From: JAIBJN01 sp963847985
GTDB taxonomy: Bacteria > Actinomycetota > Thermoleophilia > Gaiellales > Gaiellaceae
Assembly: GCA_963847985.1 (NCBI GenBank)
Contig: CAWKBS010000001.1
Location: 87,082 to 151,081 of the forward strand
Direction of reading: 5' to 3'
DNA length: 64,000 bases
Both the position numbers and the translations under genes were made by a program. Shown here piece by piece: positions 54,888 through 64,000 of this stretch. Under the pieces are notes generated by a model. It was not told where the DNA came from and searched no databases. It saw only the letters and a program-made list of their open reading frames with translations. How positions within the stretch are numbered: position 1 is the stretch's first letter; each line of letters starts with the position of its first letter.

Positions 54888-56183
54888 GTGGAGGACGTCC
54901 TCCGCGAGACCGGATTCACGCCGTTCCACCGCCGGGCAGTGCTCGTGACGGGCGCGGCCTGGACGTTCGTGGCGATGGAGATCCTGATCGTCGGGTTCAC
55001 CGTCCCCGTCTTCACCTCGATCTGGGGCCTTTCGGGGAGCATGGCCGGCTGGATCGCCGCGTCGGCGCTCGGCGGCTCGCTGCTCGGGGCGGTCGTGCTC
55101 GGACGGCTCTCCGACCGCATCGGGCGGCGCCGGATCTTCCAGGCGTCCATCCTCTGGTACGCGGCTTTCACCGCCCTGACGGCACTGGCCTGGGGCCCGT
55201 GGTCGCTCTCAGCCTTCCGCTTCCTGGCCGGGATCGGCCTCGGCGGGATCCTCGTCGTCGACCCCTCGCTTCTCGCCGAGTACCTCCCGCCGCAGCGTCG
55301 GGGGCGCTTCCTTGTGCTCCTCGACCTCTTCTGGCCCGTCGGGCTGCTGCTCGCGACGGCGCTCTCCTGGATCTTCCTCGACCAGATCGGAGGCGAGAAC
55401 GGCTGGCGCTACCTCTTCCTGGCTGCCGCGTTCCCCGCCTTCCTCGCCTTCGTGGCACGCCTGACGCTGCCCGAGAGCCCGTACTTCCTGGCGCGCTCCA
55501 ACCGGCCGAAGGAGGCGGCGGAGGTGCTGTCGGAGATCACCGGCAGGAAGGTCGAGGCAAGCGAGCTCGACGCGCCCGTGGAGCAGCGGGGCTCGCTCCG
55601 TGAGCTGGTCTCGGAGCGGCTGCGGTCGTCCACCGCCATCGTCCTGGTCGCCTGGATCGCGCTCAATATCTCCTACTACGGGCTCTTCCTCTGGCTGCCG
55701 TTCGTCCTTCAGGACGAAGAGCGGTTCGAGGTCAACGTCTACCTCCTGCTCGCGCTCTCAGCGCTCTCACAGTTCCCGGGCTACGGGGCCGCGCTCTGGC
55801 TCGTCGAGCGGATCGGCCGCAAGGCCACGCTCGCGTCGTTCCTCGTGCTCGGCGGCATGTCTGCCTATGCGTTCGCCGTGGCGGACTCCGCGCCGGTCTA
55901 CATCGCCTCGCTGTTCTTCGTCGGCTTCTTCAACCTGGGCGCCTGGGGCGCGGTCTACCCCTTTACAGCGGAGCTGTTCCCCACCCGGCTGCGCTCGAGC
56001 GCCTTCGGGATCGCCGAGGGCGTGGGCAAGGGCGCAGCGATCGGGGCTCCGTACCTCTTCGGCGCACTGATCGACTGGACAGGCGACGCCGTGTGGTCGT
56101 TGACGTTCGTCGCCCTCGTCATGGTGGCAGGCGGCCTCCTGGTGCTGCTGGGGCGTGAGACGCGCGGCGCGCGGCTGGCCTAG
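54888..56183 (+). CDS. MFS transporter, sugar/aromatic-acid porter type
   Basis: 431 residues, intact, about 12 helices. The motif LGRLSDRIGRRRIF after helix 2, PESPYFLARSNRPKEA in the central loop and ERIGRKATLASF are typical of the SP/AAHS group; VYPFTAELFPTRLRSSAFG is the standard helix 10–11 motif. The start is uncertain: homology begins near ETGFTPFHRRAVL, so GTG at 54888 is chosen, with TTG at 54798 possible. Substrate not predictable. Confidence 0.85.
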   Translation: MEDVLRETGFTPFHRRAVLVTGAAWTFVAMEILIVGFTVPVFTSIWGLSGSMAGWIAASALGGSLLGAVVLGRLSDRIGRRRIFQASILWYAAFTALTALAWGPWSLSAFRFLAGIGLGGILVVDPSLLAEYLPPQRRGRFLVLLDLFWPVGLLLATALSWIFLDQIGGENGWRYLFLAAAFPAFLAFVARLTLPESPYFLARSNRPKEAAEVLSEITGRKVEASELDAPVEQRGSLRELVSERLRSSTAIVLVAWIALNISYYGLFLWLPFVLQDEERFEVNVYLLLALSALSQFPGYGAALWLVERIGRKATLASFLVLGGMSAYAFAVADSAPVYIASLFFVGFFNLGAWGAVYPFTAELFPTRLRSSAFGIAEGVGKGAAIGAPYLFGALIDWTGDAVWSLTFVALVMVAGGLLVLLGRETRGARLA

Positions 56184-56266
56184 GAGGGCTTGGCGAAACC
56201 GACCCTTGCGTTTCCGAAGTATGGCGACTAGCGTGGCCGGCGCAACCGACGGAAGGAGACGACGAG

Positions 56267-57029
56267 ATGAGCACCGTCGAGACGGCGGTCGGCCGCTTCG
56301 TCTGGCACGACCACATGTCGGGCGACCCGGCGGCGGCGAGCAGCTTCTACAACGGGCTCCTCGGCTGGGAGATCGAGATCTGGAAGCCGGGCGAGATGGA
56401 CTATCCGATGATCAAGGTCGGGGAGCAGCAGCACGGCGGCTTCGGCCCTGCGCAGGGCGGCGCTCCGCCGCACTGGCTCGGCCATGTCGCGGTCGACGAC
56501 GTCGACGAGGCGGCGTTGCGCGCGGAGGCTGCGGGCGGCACGATCGTCGCGCCCGGCGTTCGACATCCCCGAGGTCGGGCGCATGGTCGTCGTGGCCGAC
56601 CCGCAGGGCGCGATCCTGTCGCTCTTCACCTCGGCGTCCGCCGACTGGACGCCGGCCGAAGGCGTCTTCGTCTGGGACGAGCTGATGACGACGGACGTCG
56701 AGGCCGCCAAGCGCTTCTACGGCGAGGTCGTGGGCTGGGAGAGCCGCGAGATGGACATGGGCAACAACTTCGTCTACACCCTCTTCGTGGCGGGCGGCGT
56801 CGACCGGGCGGGGTGCATGCCGCGGCCCGAGGGCGCCGAGGAGATGCCACCGGTCTGGCTCACGTACCTCGGCGCCGACGACGTCGACGCGACCGTCGAG
56901 AAGGCGAAGGGCCTCGGCGCGGCCGCGGTGGTCATGGAGCCCACGGACATCCCGACCGTCGGCCGCCTGGCGGTCATCGTCGACGCGGCGGGCGCTGCGG
57001 TCGGCATCTACCGGCCGCAAGAGGGCTAG
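56267..57029 (+). pseudogene. Two-domain VOC (glyoxalase/bleomycin-resistance) protein, one frameshift
   Basis: Two VOC domains, each starting with a bxxH/D strand: FVWHDHMSGDPAAASSFYNG and FVWDELMTTDVEAAKRFYGE. The frame changes near 56555, where GCGCCCGGCGTTCGAC has one G too many; the continuation is FDIPEVGRMVVVADPQGA. The total length is 3n+1, fitting a single insertion. With one base removed the protein is about 253 residues and normal. GGAAGGAG precedes the ATG. Related proteins are often hydroxylase- or CFP30-like with unknown ligands. Confidence 0.82.
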
Positions 57030-57090
57030 CCCGGCCGAGAGCCTTGATCAGCGGGGGAGCGGGGCGCGCGCCTCGCTCCCGCGCCGGGTC

Positions 57091-57124
57091 TTGACATTGA
57101 TCGCAGGAGTGCTATACATAGCAC
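57091..57124 (+). promoter_or_regulatory. Promoter TTGACA–16–TATACA with palindromic operator over the -10
   Basis: -35 TTGACA (57091–57096), 16 bp spacer, -10 TATACA (57113–57118). The perfect inverted repeat GTGCTAT-AC-ATAGCAC (57109–57124) covers the -10. The XRE gene starts only 8 bp after the operator. This is a textbook arrangement for autorepression. Confidence 0.75.
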
Positions 57125-57131
57125 GAGTGCG

Positions 57132-57455
57132 ATGAGCAAGCCTACGCGAGACGAACGGCGCCACGTCATCGACACCGCGGTCGAGCGGCTCCGCGAGCGG
57201 CTCGCCGGCGCGCACGACGGCTGGCTCTTCGCCCAGATCGCCGAGCAGGTCGCCGACCGCCGCCGCGCGCTCGGGCTCTCGCAGGCCGAGCTGGCGGAGA
57301 TCTGCGGGACGACTCAGTCGGCCATCGCCCGGCTCGAGTCGGGCGGGCGCCCGCCCCGCATCGACACGCTCCTGAAGCTCGCCCACGCGCTCGACTGCGA
57401 CCTCGCGGTCGAGCTGCGGCCACGGCCGCCGGCGGAAGGAACGGAGGCGGCATGA
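57132..57455 (+). CDS. XRE-family transcriptional regulator
   Basis: 107 residues. The HTH is VADRRRALGLSQAELAEICG then TQSAIARLESGGRPPRIDTL, preceded by a helical arm (ERLRERLAGAHDGWLFAQI). It resembles HigA-type antitoxins and short XRE repressors. The likely binding site overlaps its own -10. The mRNA leader would be about 6 bases. No toxin-like gene is adjacent; the 3' end overlaps the DUF2339 gene by four bases, so the regulator and that membrane protein form an operon. Confidence 0.85.
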   Translation: MSKPTRDERRHVIDTAVERLRERLAGAHDGWLFAQIAEQVADRRRALGLSQAELAEICGTTQSAIARLESGGRPPRIDTLLKLAHALDCDLAVELRPRPPAEGTEAA

Positions 57456-60179
57456 CCCGCCTCGAGGTCCTCGAGCAGCGGCTCGCGGCCCTCGAGACCG
57501 AGGTCGCCGACCTGCAGGCCCAGATCCGCAACCCCGGTGCATCGCCCGATGTTGCGCCGACGCAGTGGGCGGCCGTCACGCCAAAGCCCGTGAGCCCGCC
57601 GCAGAAGCCGGCTCCTCCAGCTCCGCTTCCTGAGGTGTGGTCGACGCCTCCGCTCCGGCCGACCAAGCCTCCACCGGTTGCGCAAGAGCCGCCGCGGCGC
57701 CCCGCCCCGCCGCCGAAGCCGCGGCGGGAGATCGACTACTCCGCGCTCTTCGGCGCCTTCGGGCTTGCCGTGGCGGGCGGGATCGTGACCGTCCTCGGCA
57801 TCGTCTTCTTCTTCGTCCTCGCCGCGAACCGCGGCTGGATCGGCCCTGAGCTGCGCGTCGCCTTCGGCGCCGCGGCCTCCGTGGGGGTCTTCGCCGCCGG
57901 CTTCTGGCTGCGCCGGCGCTTCGGGACGACGCACGCCGCTCTCGCGGCCGTCGGCGCGGGCATCGCGGGCGCCTACGCCACCCTGCTCGCGGCCACCGCG
58001 CTCTACGGGTTCGTGCCGGACGTCGGCGCGCTCGCCGCGGCGGCCGGGATCGCCGCCGCCGCCACGGTCGTCGCCCTCGCCTGGAAGGAGGAGCTGGTCG
58101 CGGCGCTCGGCCTCATCGGCGCCCTCATCGTGCCCCTGATGACCCTCGTCGAGGACGGGGAGCTGACCCTCGTGGGGACGACCTTCGCCGCGCTCGTGCT
58201 CGCAGCGATCGCCGTCGTGGCCCTGCGCCAGCGCTGGGACATCCTCCTCGTCGCCGGCCTCCTGGGGTCGTTTCCGCAGATCGCAGGCCTGGTGCTCCAA
58301 GCCGAGCCCACGGACTGGGCGGTCGTCGTGCTCGCCGTGCTCTTCTGGGCGCTCTACGTCGCCGTCGCCACGGCTGTCCAGCTGACCTCGGAGGCCAAGC
58401 GGCTCGACCCGCTGGCCGTGACCGTCCTGCTCGGGATCGGCCGTGCTCGCTGCCGGGTCGGCCGCGCAGCTCTTCGAGGGAGACGTCGGCGGCTGGAGCC
58501 GGGAGGGGCTGGCGCTGCTCGTCGTCTCGGCTGCGTACCTCGCGCTCGGCGCCGCGTTCCTGCGGCGCGCGCGCGACCTCTCCACGCCCTCTGGGCCGTC
58601 GGCCTGACGGTGGGCGCCGTCGCCGCCGCGCAGCTCCTGCGCGGCGGCTGGCTCGCGGTCGGCTGGGCGGGCGAGGCCGCCGTGCTCGCGTGGGTCTCCG
58701 AGGCGACGCGCGAGCGCCGCTTCCGGATAGCCTCGGTCGGCTACCTCCTGCTCGCGCTCGCGTTCACGCTGGGGCACGAAGCGCCGCTCGCGGATCTCTT
58801 CGACGAGAGCCGGCACCCGGCAATCGGCGTGCCGAGCGTGCTCGCCGTCGCCGTCGCCTCGCTGCTCGTCGCCTGGTTCTCGCGGCGGGCGCCGGAAGAA
58901 GTCCGACGACGCTGTCCTCGTCAGCTCCACCAGCGCGCGCAGCGCCTTCCTCTGGCTGGCCGGAGCGCTCTTCGCCTACGCCGTCTCGCTCGGGATCCTC
59001 GAGGCTGTCGTCTGGGAGCTCCCGCTTCGAGGTCGGCCAGGTCGCGGTCAGCGGCTTCTGGGCCCTCCTCGCAGTCGCGCTCGTCGAGGCCGGCGGCCGC
59101 CTGCGCCGGCTCGACCTCTCCGTCGTCGGGCTGGGGCTGATCGCCGTACACGGCGCTGAAGGCGGTCGGCGTACGACTACGACCGGCTCGACCCCGACCT
59201 CTGGGCGGTCGCCTTCCTGCTCATCGGCGCCGGGGCGCTGCTCTGCGGCTTCGAGTACCAGCGCCTGGGCCGCGACCGCTGGCAGAGCCCTGCGGGCCGA
59301 AGTCGGCCGGCGGCCGTGCTCGCGAGCGTCGCTCCTCGGCGTCTTCGGAGTCGTCGAGCTCGCCGACGGCACGTGGAACGGGATCGGCGTGCTGGGTGGC
59401 ATGCTCGTCCTCCTCGCTCTGCCCTACGCGCTCCTCGCCGCAGCGGTCTTCCGGACGCGCGGGCCTGCGCGACCTGGCGACGCTCCTCTGGGGGCTCGCG
59501 CTGGCAATCGCCGCCGCCGCCCTCTTCCTCCTGCTCGCGGGCGGCTGGCTCGTCCTCGCCCTGACGGCGGGCGCCGCGCTCCTCGCCTGGGCTCTCCCTT
59601 CCCGCCCGAGAGCCGCGCCTGCAGATCGCGTCGGCCGCGTACCTGGCCGTCGCGCTCGCCTACACGCTGGTCGTCGAGACCCCGCCGAAGGACTTCTTCG
59701 TCGCCTCCGCCCATCCCGGCGACGGGGCGCAGAGCCTCGTGCTCGTGGCGCTCGCCGCCCTCGCGCTCGGGCTCTGCACCGCCCTCCCCGAGGCCCGCAC
59801 GGCCGCCTTCGCCGGCGCCGGCGTCCTCCTCCTCTACGCGCTCTCCCTGGGGATCCTGGAGCTGGCCGAGCTCGCCTCGGGCGCCAGCGTGTCGCAGGAC
59901 TTCCAGCGCGGCCATACCGCCGTCAGCGCCGCCTGGGGCGCGATCGGGCTCTGTCTCCTGACGCTCGGCCTCGTCCGGCGCTCGCGCGGGATCCGCCTGG
60001 CCGGCTTCGCCCTCTACGGGATCGCCATCGCCAAGCTCTTCCTCTACGACCTGACGTACTCGAGCCCGGTCGGCCGCCCGCTGTCCTTCCTGGCCGTGGG
60101 CATCCTGCTCCTGGCGAGCGGCTTCTTCTACCAGCGCCTGAGCGAGCGGATCGCCGCGCGCGACGCCGGCCCGGCCTAG
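57452..60179 (+). pseudogene. DUF2339 large membrane protein, multiply frameshifted
   Basis: About 909 codons. A coiled-coil start (RLEVLEQRLAALETEVADLQ), a Pro-rich linker, then many helices, beginning YSALFGAFGLAVAGGIVTVL with the typical DUF2339 segment AANRGWIGPELRVAFGAAAS. The end (GIRLAGFALYGIAIAKLFLY, LSFLAVGILLLASGFFYQRL) is also canonical. Between about 58437 and 59620 the frame must change at least seven times. Both ends are intact, so sequence errors are more likely than decay. Function of DUF2339 is unknown. Confidence 0.8.
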
Positions 60180-60215
60180 GCGGGCTCCTAGCTCTCCGGC
60201 GACCAGGGACGGCGC

Positions 60216-60221
60216 TATCGT
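60216..60221 (+). promoter_or_regulatory. -10 hexamer TATCGT for leaderless LPG-like gene
   Basis: TATCGT, six bases (CAAGAC), then GTG. Confidence 0.45.
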
Positions 60222-60227
60222 CAAGAC

Positions 60228-61250
60228 GTGGATGACGTTCGCGCGTTTCTGGATGCCTCCGAGGCGTTCTTCCGGGCGGTCGCGGCTGTCGCGTGGGGCG
60301 CGCTCTTCCTCGCCGTCGCCTTCCATCTCCTCCGGCTCCTCATGCGCGTGCGCGCCTGGCAGAACATCCTCCAGGCCGCGTACCCCGAGACGAAGGTGCG
60401 CTACTGGAGCACGTTCGGCGCCTACCTGGCCGGCGTCGGCGTGAACGCGGTCGTGCCCGCGCGCGGCGGCGACATCGTCAAGCTCTACATCGCGAAGCAC
60501 CGGATCGACGGGTCGAGCTATCCGACACTCGCCTCGAGCCTCGTCGTCGAAACGCTCCTCGACTTCGTCGTCGCGGCGATCCTCTTCCTTGCCGCCGATC
60601 CAGATGGGCCTCCTCCCGGGCATGCCCGACCTCCCCGGCTCCCGGCCTTCGACTGGACCTTCGTGGTCGAGCATCCGCGCGCGGCGGTCTTCATCTGGTG
60701 CGTGCTCTTCGCCGGGCTGATCGTGCTCCTCGCCTGGGCGTCTCGGCACGTGACCGCCTTCAGGCAGAAGCTCGTGCTCGGCTTCGCGATCCTGCACGAC
60801 TGGCGCGCCTACTTCCGGGAGGTGGCCTCATGGCAGGCCGGGAGCTGGCTCGCACGGGTCGCCTCGACGTTCTTCTTCCTGCGCGCGTTCCACGTGGACG
60901 CGACGGTGGAGACCACGCTGGCCGTGCTCGTCGTGGGCGGGCTCTCGACGATGCTGCCCTTCACCCCGGGCGGCGCCGGGACGCAGCAGGCGATCCTCGT
61001 CTTCGCGCTCGCGGGCGCCGCCGCGAGCTCGACGATCCTCGCGTTCAGCTTCGGCCAGCAGCTCGTGATCACGATCGTGAACGTGGCGATCGGCTTCGGC
61101 GCGATCCTCATCATGCTCGGCACGCTCCGCTGGCGCGATCACGTCCAGGGCGCGGAGGACGAGATCAGGGGCCGGACGCCGGCGGGCGGGGAGCCGGCGG
61201 AGACGCCGCCGGACCCTACCCCGGTCGCGGCCGATCGCGAGCGCATATGA
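60228..61250 (+). CDS. Lysylphosphatidylglycerol synthase/flippase-like membrane protein
   Basis: 340 residues with about eight helices, LPG_synthase_TM (UPF0104). Signatures: MRVRAWQNILQAAYPETKV, AGVGVNAVVPARGGDIVKLY and LPFTPGGAGTQQAILVFAL. No aminoacyltransferase domain, so lipid flipping or glycolipid export is likelier than synthesis. Near 60597–60640 the residues DPDGPPPGHARPP look like a short out-of-frame stretch; the other frame reads QMGLLPGMPDLP, so two compensating indels are probable. It overlaps the next gene. Confidence 0.82.
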   Translation: MDDVRAFLDASEAFFRAVAAVAWGALFLAVAFHLLRLLMRVRAWQNILQAAYPETKVRYWSTFGAYLAGVGVNAVVPARGGDIVKLYIAKHRIDGSSYPTLASSLVVETLLDFVVAAILFLAADPDGPPPGHARPPRLPAFDWTFVVEHPRAAVFIWCVLFAGLIVLLAWASRHVTAFRQKLVLGFAILHDWRAYFREVASWQAGSWLARVASTFFFLRAFHVDATVETTLAVLVVGGLSTMLPFTPGGAGTQQAILVFALAGAAASSTILAFSFGQQLVITIVNVAIGFGAILIMLGTLRWRDHVQGAEDEIRGRTPAGGEPAETPPDPTPVAADRERI

Positions 61251-61857
61251 TGGCGCTCGGATGGAGCGGACGGTTCGACAGGAACGAGCCGGGGGGCTAC
61301 GCGGCGGCCGTCCAGCACGTCTGGGAACGCGTAGGGTCGGCACTCGTCCGGCTCGAGCGCGTCGCCGAGGATCCGGCCGAAGGGGTCGCCGACGGCTTCC
61401 TCGACGAGCTCCCGCAGCTCCAGTACACCCTCCACGCGGGCGCCGAGGTCGCCGTCGGGATCAACCCGCCGCGCGGCGGCGAGGCGCTTCACGCGGAGCT
61501 GGTCGCTGCGCTCGGCGAGGCGCGAGACATCACCGCCGAAGTCGGCTTCATCCTCGAGAGCGGCGAGACCGAGCTGGTGGAGCCGCTGCTGCCGGAGTGG
61601 CGCGGGCGCTGTTCCGCGTGCGGCTCGCCCGCCTCCGCGCCCTCGAGCGCACGGCGCGCCCGCTCGGCGCCGACGCCCCGCCCGAGCCCGAGCCGCGGCG
61701 AAAGGCCCGCGAGCGCACGTCGCTCTCGGCGATCGTCGCCACGATCCTCGTGATCGGCGGCGCGTTCCTCTTCACGGCCGGCGCCGTGCTCGCCGCCTGG
61801 CCGGTCTGGGCGGCCGGCCTCGCCCTCTTCGCCGGCGGCTTCGTCCTTTACCGCTAG
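61247..61857 (+). pseudogene. Helical protein with C-terminal membrane pair, one frameshift
   Basis: About 203 codons. The N-terminal half (GYAAAVQHVWERVGSALVRL, LHAGAEVAVGINPPRGGEAL) is soluble helix. After a frame change near 61608 it continues as RVRLARLRALERTARPLG and two hydrophobic helices (IVATILVIGGAFLFTAGAVL). Not recognised. Its ATG overlaps the flippase-like gene stop, and its TAG overlaps the gltX stop on the other strand. Confidence 0.6.
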
Positions 61858-63101
61858 CGCGTCAGCCGGGCCAGCGACTCCTCGCGGCCCGAGCAGCTCG
61901 AGGCTCTCGAAGAGCCCGGGCGAGACCTTCGAGCCCGTGACCGCCGCCCGGATCGGGCCGAACGCGTCGCGCGGCTTGAGCCCGAGCCGCTCGGCCAGCC
62001 CGCGCAGGCGCCCTCGATCGGCTCGGCCGTGAACGGCTCCACCCCGGCCAGCGTCTCGCGCGCCTCGGCCAGCACCGGCTCCGAGCCCTCGAGGAGCTCG
62101 GCCGGAGGCTCGACCCGCTCGAAGAAGAAGCCCGCGAACCCCGGGTACTCCTCCAGGCGCGAGATCTTCTCCTGGACGAGCGGCGCCGAGGCGCGGATCG
62201 TGGCCTCGTCGCCGTCGAAGCCCTTCTCGCGTAGGTAGGCGACGAGCGCGTCGGCGAACGCGGCCGGCGGAGCTCGCGCAGGTAGACGCCGTTGAGCCAG
62301 TCCAGCTTGGCGTAGTCGAACGTGGCCGGACTGGAGCCGACACGGTCGAGCGTGAACCGGTCGACGAGCTCGTCGCGGGACATCTCCGTCGTCCGGTCGT
62401 CGTAGCTCCAGCCGAGCAGCGCGAGGTAGTTCATGAGCGCCGGCGCGAGGTAGCCCTTCTCCCTGAACTCCTCCACCGAGACGGCGCCGTGGCGCTTCGA
62501 GAGCTTCTTGCCGTCCGTCCCGAAGACGTTGGGGACGTGCGCGTACACCGGAAGCTCGCGCCCGAGCGCCTCGAGGATGCGAATCTGCTTCGGCGTGTTC
62601 GAGACGTGGTCCTCGCCGCGGATGACGTGCGTGATCGCCGAGTCGGCGTCGTCGAGCGCCGCGGCGAGGTTGTAGGTCGGCCGTCCGTCGGAGCGGAGGA
62701 GGACGAGGTCCTCGAGCTTCTCGTTCGGGTACTCGATGCGCCCCTTGATCGCGTCGTCCCACGCGGTCGACGCCTTCGTCCGGCATGCGGAAGCGGATGG
62801 CGCCGTCGTCCTCGTAGGCGTGGCCGTCGGCCAGCAGCCGGCGCGCGTCCTCCGCGTGGCGCGGCATCGAATCGAGCTGGAAGGTGACCTCGCCGTCCCA
62901 GTCGAGCCCGAGCCAGCGGAGCGAGCGCTGGATCTGCTCCACGGACTCCTCGACCTCGCGGCTCGTGTCCGTGTTCTCGATCCGAAGCAGGAACTCGCCG
63001 CCCTCGTGGCGCGCGAAGAGCCAGTTGAAGAGCGCCGTGCGGACGCCGCCGATGTGGAGGAAGCCAGTGGGGCTGGGCGCAAAGCGGGCGCGGACGGGCA
63101 C
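61854..63101 (-). pseudogene. gltX: Glutamyl-tRNA synthetase, frameshifted by at least three indels
   Basis: Class I synthetase with HIGH region RFAPSPTGFLHIGGVRTALF, zinc-less insertion, DGRPTYNLAAALDDADSAIT, HVIRGEDHVSNTPKQI and KMSKS-like GKKLSKRHGAVSVEEF. The C-terminal anticodon part continues (LVQEKISRLEEYPGFAGFFF). Frame changes are needed near 62775, 62270 and 62005. GltX is essential, so the indels are probably base-calling errors. GTG start at 63101 is six bases after TACGAT. No second gltX is in view. Confidence 0.88.
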
Positions 63102-63106
63102 GCGGT

Positions 63107-63113
63107 TATCGTA
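63107..63113. promoter_or_regulatory. Overlapping divergent -10 hexamers between gltX and nfo
   Basis: TACGAT (63113–63108, minus) lies six bases before the gltX GTG; TATCGT (63107–63112, plus) points to nfo. They share five base pairs. Confidence 0.4.
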
Positions 63114-63114
63114 G

Positions 63115-64000
63115 CGCCGGCGCCGCCGGCGCCCACGTCTCCACCTCCGGAGGGATCCACACCGCGATCGGTCGGGCGGTCGAGCATGGGCGCCGAGTCC
63201 GTCCAGATCTTCACGCAGAGCCCGCGCGCCTGGCGGCCGACCAACCACCGCCGGCGAACTCGAGCGCTTCAAGGAGGCCGCGCCGAGGCCGGCAGGCTGG
63301 TCGTCTGCCACGCGCTCTACCTGATCAACCTCGCGGCCCGGACGACGACCGGGAGAAGTCGCCACGGCGCTCCTGCACACGTCGGCGTCGCCCGCGCGAT
63401 CGAGGCGGACGTCGTCTTTCACGTGGGCTCCCACCAGGGCGCGGGCCTCGAGACGGCGCTCGCGCGCGTCGTGCCCGCGCTCGAGGGGCGCTCGGGCGCG
63501 CCGACGGCCCCACGTGGCTCCTGCTCGAGAACACGGCCGGCGCCGGGGGCACGATGGGCCGCTCGTGGAAGAGCTGGCCGCGATCGTCGACCGGCTGGGC
63601 CGCCCCCCTCGTCTCGGTCTCTGCCTGGACTCTGCCACCTCTGGGTCTCGGGCGTGGATGTCACCGATCCCGCTGTCTTCGCCGCGACTCCTCGCCGAGG
63701 TGGACGAGCTGGTCGGCCCCGATCGGCTCCGCGCTGCACGTAACGACGCCGCGGCCCCGCTCGGCTCGAACCGCGACCGGCACGCGAGCGTCCCTCCGAG
63801 GGGAGCTGGGCGAGGGGCTCGGCACCTTCCTCGGCCCATCCCGCCGTTCAGGGGCTGCCGGCCGGTCCTGGAGACCCCGGGCCCGGACGGGCACGGCCCG
63901 GATGCGGCCGAGGTGCAGCGCCTCAAGGACCTGCACGCCCGCGCGACGGGGGCTACGCGGCCTGGTCGCTCTGCTCGACGACCCGGAAGGACGGCGTCCC
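63115..64000 (+). pseudogene. nfo: Endonuclease IV (AP endonuclease), multiply frameshifted, runs to window end
   Basis: Nfo signatures occur in order but in different frames: GAHVSTSGGIHTAIGRAVEH, ESVQIFTQSPRAWRPT, CHALYLINLAA, VFHVGSHQGAGLETAL, LLENTAGAGGTMGRSWEELA, LGLCLDS(C)HLW and ALHVNDAAAPLGSNRDRH. These cover the three-zinc TIM barrel that cuts at abasic sites. The start codon is not identifiable; codons for GAAGAHVS begin near 63115 with no ATG or GTG, perhaps lost to an indel. Frame changes occur every 60–150 bp. Confidence 0.78.

Noticed and set aside
57132..57455. XRE protein as the antitoxin of a HigBA pair
   Set aside because: No RelE/HigB-like gene adjoins it. Upstream is a VOC gene and downstream a DUF2339 gene.
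47812..64000. Programmed ribosomal frameshifting as explanation for split genes
   Set aside because: Too many sites in unrelated genes, in both directions, with no slippery heptamer or stimulatory structure noticed.

Overview
The window is high-GC DNA from an actinobacterium, most likely class Thermoleophilia (Gaiellales/Solirubrobacterales type). The support is the long alaS–ruvX–mltG–aro–pepQ–efp–acc–nusB–tlyA–nadK cluster, the fused aroKB, the small families present (DUF3891, DUF2188, a DUF6458-like protein, DUF7144-like proteins), and starts that often lie 6–10 nt after a TANNNT hexamer. This placement is inference.

Region 1 (1–18.9 kb, minus strand) is a near-continuous housekeeping cluster. 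It runs from mnmA through a DUF948 protein, a degenerate RsbW-like protein, a SigF/SigB-type sigma factor, alaS, ruvX, mltG, aroE, aroC, aroKB, aroQ, pepQ, efp, a carboxyltransferase-like/BCCP fusion, accC, nusB, a small helical protein, a prenyl synthase, DUF3891 and tlyA to the start of nadK. Many genes overlap by 4 bp. Several have their own apparent leaderless promoter inside the cluster. Region 2 (18.9–24.9 kb, minus) holds envelope and coiled-coil proteins, aspS, hisS and an MBL-fold hydrolase.

Region 3 (24.9–33.9 kb) is histidine catabolism: hutH-hutU-hutI, translationally coupled to two small membrane proteins, with ftcD nearby. The implied route is histidine to urocanate to imidazolonepropionate to formiminoglutamate, with the formimino group passed to tetrahydrofolate. 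A frameshifted MFS gene and a PPOX-fold flavin/F420 protein lie between. Region 4 (33.9–41.9 kb) has a probable heterodimeric ABC exporter, an HD phosphohydrolase, tRNA-Gln, a cupredoxin, small membrane proteins and a ZIP transporter.

Region 5 (42.58–49.17 kb) is a 6.6 kb element inserted at the 3' end of tRNA-Glu. It is bounded by a 52 bp direct repeat of the tRNA 3' part, with paired GATTGGCRC motifs just inside both ends. It carries an excisionase-like HTH gene next to the tRNA and several small envelope or secreted genes, but no visible integrase. Four of its genes use strong Shine-Dalgarno sites, unlike the mostly leaderless core. A structured intergenic stretch (41.9–42.55 kb) lies just upstream of the tRNA.

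Region 6 (49.2–64 kb) has a DUF1349 protein, a large secreted M12B-like metalloprotease with inserted repeats, an MFS transporter, a two-domain VOC protein, an XRE regulator with a palindromic operator over its -10, a DUF2339 membrane protein, an LPG-synthase-like flippase, gltX and nfo. From about 47.8 kb on, most long genes carry frameshifts, including essential gltX. Base-calling indels near the contig end explain this better than gene decay. A recurrent stem-loop repeat occurs upstream of accC, inside the 3' end of hisS and between the two ABC genes.
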